Source: Xenorhabdus bovienii
GTDB lineage: Bacteria > Pseudomonadota > Gammaproteobacteria > Enterobacterales > Enterobacteriaceae
Assembly (NCBI RefSeq): GCF_024721015.1
Contig: NZ_JANAIF010000039.1
Span: 1-37,551 of the forward strand
Direction of reading: 5' to 3'
Length of the DNA stretch: 37,551 bases
In this document: positions 17,127 to 24,343 of the stretch, one piece after another
Numbering within the stretch: the stretch's first letter is position 1
Layout: every line of letters begins with the position of its first letter
Notes under the pieces: model-generated
Database searches by the model: none
The model's input: the letters and a program-made list of their open reading frames with translations, nothing else
What the model was told of the DNA's origin: nothing
Made by a program: the position numbers and the translations under genes

Positions 17127-17396
17127 ATGTTTATTCAATTAGGAAAAGTTATCATGGTTCTCGTTTGGGGAATTATGATTTTCAATTTGATCCATCCCTT
17201 TCCTAAACCATTGAGATATTTCATGGATATCGCCATGGTTTTCACGGCGATAATGCATGCCTTTCAACTTTTGCTATTAAAAAACTCCCAGCCCAAAGAT
17301 CAAAAATTTTCTGTTTTTCTTCAGACCAAGATCTTCTTTTTTGGTGTGTTTGAGTTATTGGCTTGGCAGAAAAAACAGCGTCAAGATAAGAAATAA
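17127..17396 (+). CDS. DUF1145 family small membrane protein (YhhL-like)
   Basis: An 89-residue protein with two or three hydrophobic segments. It carries the family hallmark NLIHPFPKPL near residues 20-30 and a short basic tail. E. coli YhhL occupies the same place after rsmD. I choose ATG 17127 because GGAG (17117-17120) lies 6 bases before it; ATG at 17124 and TTG at 17115 are in frame but poorly spaced. The molecular function is unknown. Its location just after rsmD and before zntA follows the enterobacterial order. Confidence 0.8.
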   Translation: MFIQLGKVIMVLVWGIMIFNLIHPFPKPLRYFMDIAMVFTAIMHAFQLLLLKNSQPKDQKFSVFLQTKIFFFGVFELLAWQKKQRQDKK

Positions 17397-17563
17397 CGTC
17401 CCATTTCCTTTCTATTTGGTGTCAGTGATGCCGACGGTATTCTGTCGGTATCATTTATTTTGATTATTCACTCACTGGTTATCTAATCAAATAACAAAAA
17501 AGAGGAAATAAATGATTTCATCTCAAAGAGCACAAATCATCAAAAAAATTTATTGTTTTAAAT

Positions 17564-17595
17564 TTGACTCTGGAGTTTACTCCAGAGTGTAGAGT
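17564..17595 (+). promoter_or_regulatory. ZntR-type (MerR family) promoter/operator of zntA
   Basis: The -35 TTGACT (17564-17569) and -10 TAGAGT (17590-17595) are separated by 20 bp, the overlong spacer that MerR-family activators correct by untwisting DNA. Within it lies a 22-bp dyad at 17567-17588, with arms ACTCTGGAGT and ACTCCAGAGT around TT. This is almost the same as the E. coli zntA promoter. Zinc, cadmium or lead bound by ZntR would switch zntA on. The start codon is 43 bases after the -10. Confidence 0.9.
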
Positions 17596-17637
17596 TAACT
17601 GTAACCCATTTGGATTAACTCTATTGAGAGGCCGCCT

Positions 17638-19941
17638 ATGTTCTCCATATTTAAAAAACATAAGCAATTACAGTACGGCTCTTTGTCTTACAAAAATAAA
17701 GAGCATCAAGATAAAGACCACGAGCATTCCCACGGCTCTCATGGCAAAGAAGATAAAGGTTCACACGACTCCCATGAACATGATCGAGGACACTGCTCAC
17801 ACGACCATGCCCCTACCATACGGGATACAACCCCTCTTGAATTAACCGCCAACCAGCGTTTTAACTGGATCATCCACGGCATGGATTGCCCAAGCTGTGC
17901 GGGCAAAATAGAAAATGCGGTTAAAAAATTGCCAGAAGCTAAACAGGTCAAAGTGCTGTTTACTACCGAAAAACTGGTGGTCGATGCTGATTCTGATATT
18001 CGCGCAGCCGTCGAACAAGCGGTAAAACAGGCGGGTTTTGAAATCAAGCAAACGGATTCGACGACTAAGTTGCCTCCAGCGGCAAATCACTGGAAAACCT
18101 TTTCCCCAATTCTCATTCTTATAGCATTAATGGTCATCAGTTGGGGCATTGCAAAAATAAATCCACCCGCTGGACAGATTGCTTTCATTATTACCACGTT
18201 GATAGGGTTATATCCGGTCGCTACCAAAGCCATCAAACTGATCCGTTCAGGGACTCCCTTTGCTATTGAAACTCTGATGAGTGTCGCCGCTATCGGTGCT
18301 CTATTCATTGATGCCACCGCAGAGGCGGCAATGGTTATTCTGCTGTTCAAAGTGGGCGAAGTACTGGAATCTTATGCCGCAGGGCGGGCCCGCCGTGGTG
18401 TCAGCGCCTTGATGGCGCTGGTTCCTGAACAGGCGCTACTGGTGACAGGAGGAGAAAAGAAAACCGTTCCGGCGGCTGACCTGCGTCCGGGGGATATTAT
18501 TGAGATTGCGCCGGGTGCCCGTTTACCTACCGATGCCGAACTACTCAGTCCGTTCGCCAGTTTTGATGAAAGTGCTCTGACGGGTGAATCTATTCCAGTA
18601 GAGCGCCAGCAGGGAGAAAAAGTTGCTGCGGGCTGCCTCTCTGTCGATAGCGCAGTGCAAATGAGAGTGATCTCTGAACCGGGACACAATGCCATCGACC
18701 GCATTCTTCAACTGATAGAAGAAGCGGAAGAGCGCCGTGCTCCCATTGAGCGCTTCATCGATCGATTCAGCCGTATTTATACACCGCTGATTATTTTGTT
18801 CTCTGTACTGGTCGTGGTAATCCCTCCCCTCGTCCTTGCCGAGCCTTGGGAAACTTGGCTCTATCGTGGACTGACTTTGCTATTAATCGGCTGCCCCTGT
18901 GCGCTGGTTATCTCAACGCCCGCCGCGATCACTTCTGCACTGGCGGCAGCGACCCGTCGTGGTGCCTTAATCAAAGGCGGAGCGGCATTGGAACAGCTCG
19001 GTTCAGTCACCACCATTGCGTTGGATAAAACCGGTACACTGACCGAAGGAAAACCCCGGGTCACGGAAATCGAACCCGTGGAAAACATCAGCGTAGAAAC
19101 ACTGCTGGCGCTGGCAGGGGCGGTCGAAAGCGGCTCGCACCACCCATTGGCAAAAGCTATCCTCAACGCCGCAGAAAATAAAGGCGTGACGGTTGTCGAA
19201 GCTGAACACCGTAAAGCGTTGGCTGGGATCGGGGTTGAAGGGCTATTGTCGGGGCAGAAGATTCTGGTCGCGGCTCCGGGGCGGCTGCCGGAAAATACGT
19301 TATCCACCGCATGGAAACAAAGGGTCACGGAGCTGGAAAGCAGCGGTAAAACGGCGGTTGCCGTGGTACAGGGTGAGCAATTTGTGGGTTTGATTGCCAT
19401 GCAGGACACCTTGCGTCAGGATGCCATAGACGCGATCCGCGCCCTGAAAAAGCAAGGTATCAATGCCGTGATGCTGACTGGCGATAACCCTCGTGCTGCA
19501 GCCGCTATTGCAGATCAATTGGGGATCGATTATCGCGCGGGTCTGTTGCCGGAAGATAAGGTAAAAGCCGTCACTGAGCTAAATGAAAAACACCATACCA
19601 TGATGGTCGGTGATGGCATCAACGATGCCCCTGCCATGAAAGCGGCCAGTATCGGCGTCGCCATGGGGAGTGGTACTGATGTTGCGCTGGAAACGGCTGA
19701 CGCCGCCTTAACACACAATCGGCTGACCGGCTTGCCTGAAATGATCACCCTGTCCCGTACAACGCACTATAACATCCGCCAGAATATCACCATTGCGTTA
19801 GGCTTGAAGGCGATATTCCTTATTACCAGTCTATTGGGCATCACGGGGCTGTGGATGGCCGTGCTGGCTGATTCAGGCGCCACGGCGCTGGTTACAGCTA
19901 ACGCCATCCGGCTGCTGCGGGTTAAGTCGCAAAAACGATGA
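17638..19941 (+). CDS. zntA: Zn(II)/Cd(II)/Pb(II)-exporting P-type ATPase ZntA
   Basis: A 767-residue P1B-type ATPase that pumps toxic divalent metals out of the cytoplasm. A histidine/aspartate-rich tail spans residues 22-57. An HMA metal-binding domain follows, with GMDCPSC (C84, C87). Eight membrane segments carry the transport site CPC (C419, C421), and the phosphorylation motif DKTGT has D463. The TGES actuator loop and GDGINDAP hinge are also present. It is longer than E. coli ZntA (732) mainly because of the His-rich extension, which could buffer or select zinc. It is transcribed from the ZntR-type promoter just upstream and ends at a strong hairpin. No zntR gene is in the window. Confidence 0.96.
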   Translation: MFSIFKKHKQLQYGSLSYKNKEHQDKDHEHSHGSHGKEDKGSHDSHEHDRGHCSHDHAPTIRDTTPLELTANQRFNWIIHGMDCPSCAGKIENAVKKLPEAKQVKVLFTTEKLVVDADSDIRAAVEQAVKQAGFEIKQTDSTTKLPPAANHWKTFSPILILIALMVISWGIAKINPPAGQIAFIITTLIGLYPVATKAIKLIRSGTPFAIETLMSVAAIGALFIDATAEAAMVILLFKVGEVLESYAAGRARRGVSALMALVPEQALLVTGGEKKTVPAADLRPGDIIEIAPGARLPTDAELLSPFASFDESALTGESIPVERQQGEKVAAGCLSVDSAVQMRVISEPGHNAIDRILQLIEEAEERRAPIERFIDRFSRIYTPLIILFSVLVVVIPPLVLAEPWETWLYRGLTLLLIGCPCALVISTPAAITSALAAATRRGALIKGGAALEQLGSVTTIALDKTGTLTEGKPRVTEIEPVENISVETLLALAGAVESGSHHPLAKAILNAAENKGVTVVEAEHRKALAGIGVEGLLSGQKILVAAPGRLPENTLSTAWKQRVTELESSGKTAVAVVQGEQFVGLIAMQDTLRQDAIDAIRALKKQGINAVMLTGDNPRAAAAIADQLGIDYRAGLLPEDKVKAVTELNEKHHTMMVGDGINDAPAMKAASIGVAMGSGTDVALETADAALTHNRLTGLPEMITLSRTTHYNIRQNITIALGLKAIFLITSLLGITGLWMAVLADSGATALVTANAIRLLRVKSQKR

Positions 19942-20004
19942 TTGATTAATACGCGGATTGATTAAGAACCCAGACCTCTTAATCAAGAGATAAACAAGAT
20001 AAAT

Positions 20005-20032
20005 TGAAAAGGTGCAAAAATGCACCTTTTCA
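20005..20032. terminator. Hairpin terminator after zntA, possibly bidirectional
   Basis: Perfect 12-bp arms (TGAAAAGGTGCA and complement) around an AAAA loop, 63 bases after the zntA stop. The stem is A/T rich at its base, giving a short T-run on either strand, so it may also stop transcripts from tusA. Confidence 0.75.
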
Positions 20033-20153
20033 AAATTACAGTGACTCAAGATTGCTATTAAGGAAAAAGGAAAAATGGCACTCAGTGAAGTGATTGGTGC
20101 TATCCAAGTGCCATATTAGAAGCCTAGCACAGCCCACTTTTTCTGCCAGTCAC

Positions 20154-20408
20154 TTAAGCTACATTTTCGCTTTTTTTGATCAAATATCGATAAGGAGTTT
20201 GCTCTGTCTCCTGTGCAATCAAGGCGTGCTCCATAAAACGGCAAAAACCCGGAATATCACGGGTCGTCGCCGGATCATCAGCAATGATCAATAACGTCTG
20301 GCCAGCATCCATATGGCGAACGATCTTACGTACCATCATCACTGGCTCAGGACAGCGTAACCCCTGCGTATCAAGCGTTTTGTCAGGGTTAGCAAAAACA
20401 TTGGACAT
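20154..20408 (-). CDS. tusA: Sulfur carrier protein TusA (SirA/YhhP)
   Basis: An 84-residue sulfur carrier that accepts persulfide sulfur from IscS and passes it to TusBCD-TusE for 2-thiouridine formation in tRNA wobble bases. The active cysteine is C19 in [15 protein letters not shown], with the CPxP motif intact. Length is close to the 81 residues of E. coli TusA. I start at ATG 20408-20406; the frame is open to 20654 but the upstream residues are not family-like. It is divergent from yhhQ, as in E. coli, with 175 bp between them. Confidence 0.95.
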   Translation of the reverse strand: MSNVFANPDKTLDTQGLRCPEPVMMVRKIVRHMDAGQTLLIIADDPATTRDIPGFCRFMEHALIAQETEQTPYRYLIKKSENVA

Positions 20409-20583
20409 AACAATCTCTGTAGGTTCAAACACACTATGGCGATGGATTATATTACAAAATATCATCAACTGCCGCACTTTGCTTTTGTTGCGCAACGCGC
20501 GTATGATGCGTTTCACCTGATAATTCAGGCAAAGAAAGTTTGTTTTTTGGGTTCCCTTACCCCATTCATCAAAAAGGTACAAT

Positions 20584-21252
20584 ATGTTCCATTTGACCAC
20601 GCAGCAGAAAGCCACGGAGTTGATCTGGCTTTCACTTTTCCACATTTTGATCATTACTTCCAGTAACTATCTGGTGCAATTGCCTGTCTCCATTTTTGGT
20701 TTTCATACCACTTGGGGAGCATTCACATTTCCTTTTATCTTCTTGGCAACCGATCTGACTGTACGCATTTATGGTGCACCATTGGCACGTAAGATCATCC
20801 TCACTGTTATGCTACCAGCGCTGCTGATTTCCTATTTCATTTCCGCGCTATTTTTTCAAGGAACGTGGCAGGGATTCGGGGCATTAGTAACCTTTAATCT
20901 GTTTGTTGCCCGTATTGCAGCCGCGAGCTTTATGGGTTATGTCCTCGGCCAGATATTGGATGTGGGAGTTTTCAATCGCCTGCGTCAGAAACGCCGCTGG
21001 TGGATAGCACCGACTGCCGCCATGTTTTTCGGTAATTTGCTCGATACACTGGCATTTTTTTTTATCGCATTTTATCGCAGCAGCGATGCATTCATGGCGA
21101 CACACTGGGTAGAGATTGCTCTGGTGGATTACGCTTTCAAGCTGTTCATCTGTATGCTTTTCTTCCTGCCAGCTTATGGCATCCTGTTGAATTTAATCCT
21201 GAAATTTTCCTTCTCTCATTCAACAGATAAAACTCTGGTCAACAATCATTGA
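20584..21252 (+). CDS. yhhQ: YhhQ, queuosine precursor (preQ0/preQ1) transporter
   Basis: A 222-residue inner-membrane protein of the YhhQ/QPTR (vitamin-uptake-like) family. It imports 7-cyano-7-deazaguanine and 7-aminomethyl-7-deazaguanine for queuosine synthesis in tRNA. About six membrane helices are evident. The family segments [36 protein letters not shown] and [17 protein letters not shown] are conserved. ATG 20584 is preceded by AAAGG. Its pairing with divergent tusA puts two tRNA-modification functions side by side, an enterobacterial arrangement. Confidence 0.92.
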   Translation: MFHLTTQQKATELIWLSLFHILIITSSNYLVQLPVSIFGFHTTWGAFTFPFIFLATDLTVRIYGAPLARKIILTVMLPALLISYFISALFFQGTWQGFGALVTFNLFVARIAAASFMGYVLGQILDVGVFNRLRQKRRWWIAPTAAMFFGNLLDTLAFFFIAFYRSSDAFMATHWVEIALVDYAFKLFICMLFFLPAYGILLNLILKFSFSHSTDKTLVNNH

Positions 21253-21259
21253 AGCAACA

Positions 21260-21286
21260 TTACGCCCCGAATCAATCAGGGCGTAA
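21260..21286 (+). terminator. Hairpin after yhhQ
   Basis: TTACGCCC and GGGCGTAA arms (8 bp) around an 11-base loop, starting 7 bases after the yhhQ stop. The following AAATAAATC is only weakly U-rich, so termination efficiency is uncertain. Confidence 0.5.
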
Positions 21287-21475
21287 ATAAATCTTTCGAT
21301 TTTATCTCACAGATCGCGCATTTCCTGCTTTGGCTCATAACTTCCCTGTATGTTTTATCGTATAGTGTTGGCGGACAGGCAAACAAATACTTTTATTCGA
21401 AACTGCTAATGATCTGCCACACGCCAGTGTTATGACAGCTCATGTTGAGTTTCCAGTGAAGAAGGAATATTTCTT

Positions 21476-22576
21476 ATGCTGAAAGTGATCCAGTCTCCAT
21501 CCAAATATATCCAAGGGCCAGGTGCGTTATCTCACATCGGCCAATACACCAAAATGCTTGCTGATCACGTTTTTGTGATTGCCGATAATTTCGTGATGAG
21601 CCTCATTGGAGATACCGTTAGCAAAAGTCTGGAAGAACACGCAGTAACCAGCCATTTTGAGATCTTCAACGGTGAATGTAGCCGTGGCGAAATCAAACGC
21701 CTGTCAGACATTTCAGCGAGTAACCAATGTCAGGCCGTAATTGGGATCGGGGGCGGCAAGACTCTTGATACCGCCAAAGCTATAGCGCATGAATGCAAGT
21801 TACCTGTAATAATTTCCCCCACCATCGCTTCCACAGATGCCCCAACCAGTGCCCTTTCCGTTCTGTATACCGAGCTGGGTGAATTTGATGGCTACCTGCT
21901 GTATCCACAAAACCCTAATATCGTACTGATGGACACCCGTATTATTGCCAAAGCACCGGTTCGTCTGCTTGTGGCAGGAATGGGAGATGCGCTTGCCACC
22001 TATTTTGAAGCCCGGGCAAATAGCGCTGCTCATAAACCAACGATGGCTGGTGGTGCAACATCCAATACTGGGCTGGCTCTGGCCAAACTGTGTTACGACA
22101 CCTTACTGGCAGAAGGTTATAAGGCAAAACTCGCGGTGGAAGCGGGTGTCAGTACTCCGGCAGTGGAAAATATCATTGAGGCGAATACTTATCTCAGTGG
22201 TATCGGTTTTGAAAGTGCGGGGCTTGCCGCTGCCCACGCCATTCACAATGGCTTCACCGTGCTGGAGGAATGTCATCATCTCTATCACGGAGAAAAAGTG
22301 GCGTTCGGCACACTGGCACAATTGATGCTGGAAAACAGCCCGAATGAAGAGTTGGAAACCGTGCTCGATTTCTGTGTTCAAGTCGGTCTTCCTGTCACTC
22401 TGGAGCAACTCGGCTTGCGGGACAGTGAGAAATTGCACCAGAAAATCATGGAAGTTGCCAAGGCCAGTTGTGCCGAAGGTGAAACTATTCACAATATGCC
22501 GTTTAAAGTCACTCCAGAACAGGTCCATGCAGCAATAATGGCCGCAGACCGCATGGGCATGGATTGGCTGTATTAA
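21476..22576 (+). CDS. gldA: Glycerol dehydrogenase (NAD+, zinc-dependent)
   Basis: A 366-residue iron-containing-alcohol-dehydrogenase family enzyme, the length of E. coli GldA (367). It oxidises glycerol to dihydroxyacetone with NAD+. The nucleotide-binding segment is GIGGGKTLDTAKA. The metal ligands are the Asp of GMGDALATYFEA and the histidines of AHAIHNGFT and YHGEKVAFG. ATG 21476 follows GAAGGAA. It is a single-gene unit ending at a strong terminator. No dihydroxyacetone kinase gene is adjacent, so dihydroxyacetone must be used by enzymes encoded elsewhere. Confidence 0.95.
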   Translation: MLKVIQSPSKYIQGPGALSHIGQYTKMLADHVFVIADNFVMSLIGDTVSKSLEEHAVTSHFEIFNGECSRGEIKRLSDISASNQCQAVIGIGGGKTLDTAKAIAHECKLPVIISPTIASTDAPTSALSVLYTELGEFDGYLLYPQNPNIVLMDTRIIAKAPVRLLVAGMGDALATYFEARANSAAHKPTMAGGATSNTGLALAKLCYDTLLAEGYKAKLAVEAGVSTPAVENIIEANTYLSGIGFESAGLAAAHAIHNGFTVLEECHHLYHGEKVAFGTLAQLMLENSPNEELETVLDFCVQVGLPVTLEQLGLRDSEKLHQKIMEVAKASCAEGETIHNMPFKVTPEQVHAAIMAADRMGMDWLY

Positions 22577-22595
22577 TTTATTGTGGAAGTTATCG

Positions 22596-22629
22596 ATTCA
22601 GGGCGGAAATTCCCGCCCTGAATGTTTTT
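22596..22629 (+). terminator. Rho-independent terminator after gldA
   Basis: Perfect 11-bp GC-rich stem ATTCAGGGCGG / CCGCCCTGAAT with a 6-base loop, followed by GTTTTTG. It begins 20 bases after the gldA stop and also separates gldA from the convergent fic gene. Confidence 0.9.
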
Positions 22630-22644
22630 GTCGCGACTAAATTT

Positions 22645-23748
22645 TTATTGTTTCTCATCATGATGAATAACATAACGTGTACTGCGGCCACCAGCACCTG
22701 TCTTCTCCATATAGCCCAGCTCAAGAAGATGGCTTAAATGTCGAGTGGCGGTTGCCCGACTAACTTTGGCGACTTTCTGATACTGGCTACTGTTGATCCC
22801 TTGTTCAAAATCGCCATCAAGCATTCTATTCAAAACTTTAGTTTGTTCTTCAGTAAGTTGGGTTTGATCAATTCGTTTCCAGAACCTGGATTTTTTCACA
22901 ACACCATCAATGGCTTTCAGTTTAGCGATGAGTGTGTCATTGAGTGTTTGCAGAAACCATATCATCCAATCGGTAATATCTAACCCGCCGCGCTGAGTTT
23001 TTTCCAAAATGTCATAATACTGCTTACGTTGTTCACAAATACTCACTGACATCGCATAAAACCGGATTGAGCGGCTTTCTCCCTGAGCCAATACCAAATC
23101 GGTCAAAAAACGAGTTATACGTCCATTGCCATCTTCCATTGGATGGAGCGTGACAAACCACAAGTGCGTGATTGCCGCCCGTAATACTGGATCAAGATTT
23201 TCTTCATGGCAGGAATGATGGAACCATACAATAAATTTTGCGATTTCCTGGCATAATGTTTCAGCAGGAGGAGCTTCAAAATGGATTACGGGCTTGTCTA
23301 TTCTGCCGGAAACTACCTCCATGCCCCCATTCCGGAGCTGCCCACCTTTAACAGGATTAAATAGGGTATAGCCGACAGGAAACATTAACTCATGCCATTT
23401 CAAAATACGTTCAAGGGTTAGAGGTTCATTGTATTTTTCCACCACATCAAGAGCAATCTGTGCCATCCCATCAGCTTGTTCACTGGTTGGATACAGTTTT
23501 TCTTCACTGATCCCCAATCTATTTGCCAATGAAGAACGTACTGATGTCGCATTTAATTTCTCCCCTTCTATTTCACAGGAGTAGAGAATGCTGGCCAGAA
23601 GATTATCTAGTGTCGTCTGCTCTGGGTTTTCAGTCTCAGATCTACCCAGCAATAGCCCCTGATTAAAATGAATCTGTCGCAGAACTGGCGCCAGTACACT
23701 TTCGTCCCATTGAAAATCAGGCCAATCTTCGTGCTGCCAAATCCACAT
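22645..23748 (-). CDS. Fic family protein with N-terminal inhibitory helix and C-terminal winged helix
   Basis: A 367-residue Fic protein with a DUF4172-like N-terminus (MWIWQHEDWPDFQWD). Fic enzymes usually transfer AMP to target hydroxyls. The catalytic motif HPMEDGNGR is at residues 202-210, with H202 and R213 in place. The inhibitory motif (S/T)xxxE(G/N) occurs before the core as SCEIEG (S57, E61, G62), making this a class II, self-inhibited enzyme. Residues about 310-367 form a DNA-binding winged helix (QKVAKVSRATATRHLSHLLELGYM). The start ATG has GAGGTG 8 bases upstream, and two inverted repeats lie just before it. I infer that the winged helix binds these and controls its own gene. The target protein is unknown, and no separate antitoxin gene is adjacent. 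Confidence 0.88.
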   Translation of the reverse strand: MWIWQHEDWPDFQWDESVLAPVLRQIHFNQGLLLGRSETENPEQTTLDNLLASILYSCEIEGEKLNATSVRSSLANRLGISEEKLYPTSEQADGMAQIALDVVEKYNEPLTLERILKWHELMFPVGYTLFNPVKGGQLRNGGMEVVSGRIDKPVIHFEAPPAETLCQEIAKFIVWFHHSCHEENLDPVLRAAITHLWFVTLHPMEDGNGRITRFLTDLVLAQGESRSIRFYAMSVSICEQRKQYYDILEKTQRGGLDITDWMIWFLQTLNDTLIAKLKAIDGVVKKSRFWKRIDQTQLTEEQTKVLNRMLDGDFEQGINSSQYQKVAKVSRATATRHLSHLLELGYMEKTGAGGRSTRYVIHHDEKQ

Positions 23749-23796
23749 TGGACATTCACCTCATGATGCAAATAATCAACACATTCTACTCACAAG

Positions 23797-23861
23797 GTGA
23801 GGCGATTAACATCACTATTCGCCTCACAAAATGAGGCAAATAACACGCCTAATTGCCTCAT
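23797..23861. promoter_or_regulatory. Twin inverted repeats upstream of fic (probable operator)
   Basis: Two perfect 9-bp inverted repeats share one geometry. GTGAGGCGA/TCGCCTCAC occupies 23797-23805 and 23819-23827. ATGAGGCAA/TTGCCTCAT occupies 23831-23839 and 23853-23861. Each has a 13-base spacer, and the centres are 34 bp apart. A related half-site TCACCTCAT (23756-23764) overlaps the fic Shine-Dalgarno sequence, and ATGATGCAAATAA at 23763 echoes the 23831 half-site at 12 of 13 bases. The sites would suit the Fic protein's winged helix. The rest of the 439-bp gap to mbtH (23862-24107) holds no gene I can support. Confidence 0.65.
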
Positions 23862-24107
23862 GCCCTCAACGCCCGGAATACGCTTAGTCAATTCAATAGA
23901 ATAGGCCGCCCAGCCCATTTTTTCCATGTGGCACGGGGTATGGAACGCCATTTTCAGCGGAGTCTATTTCAATGGCAAAATATATTCAAAATCTACAGTT
24001 GCTGTTTGATAAGGAACAAAAACGAACTAAAAGTGCGCATAGGATGGAATAAGAAAGTCAGTATTGTGCTAAACATCACTCTTATCTGACAAGATAAGAA
24101 TAGAAGG

Positions 24108-24142
24108 ATAAATAAAAGGCATGCTCCTTCTGGAACATGCCT
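24108..24142 (-). terminator. Terminator after the NRPS-mbtH operon
   Basis: On the minus strand AGGCATGTTCC pairs with GGAGCATGCCT (one imperfect pair) around a 4-base loop and is followed by TTTTATTT. It begins about 45 bases after the mbtH stop, closing the biosynthetic operon. Confidence 0.75.
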
Positions 24143-24187
24143 GCTATTCATAATTAATATTTATTAATATGACTTAATATCCGTCAT

Positions 24188-24343
24188 CTAGTTTGTTGGC
24201 TTCGGCCAAATACCAGCAATATGATTGAGGCATTCTTCTTTAGAACCTATCATCCCGATTGCCCCCCATCCGACTGGAAGCACATAGGCCTCAGGCCAGA
24301 CCGAATACTTTTTTCTGCTGTTCACGACGACTATCCAATTCAT
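24188..24343 (-). CDS. Short MbtH-like protein
   Basis: A 51-residue protein with most of the MbtH signature: Asn in VVVNSRKKYS, then SVWP, LPVGW, ECLNHI and a final Trp in IWPKP. MbtH proteins bind the adenylation domain of NRPSs and are often needed for its folding or activity. It is unusually short. The N-terminal NPFD-like segment of normal (about 70-residue) members is missing, and the C-terminal TDxRP is replaced by PKPTN. I choose ATG 24343; a TTG at 24370, with GGAGG 6 bases upstream, would add nine residues. The start lies inside the 3' end of the NRPS gene in another frame (53-bp overlap), so the partner is clearly that NRPS. Confidence 0.75.
   Translation of the reverse strand: MNWIVVVNSRKKYSVWPEAYVLPVGWGAIGMIGSKEECLNHIAGIWPKPTN

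Noticed and set aside
24081..24098. Small inverted repeat CTTATC-N6-GATAAG as a terminator or operator
   Set aside because: Only 6-bp AT-rich arms in AT-rich DNA, with no clear gene to serve beyond the better hairpin at 24108-24142.
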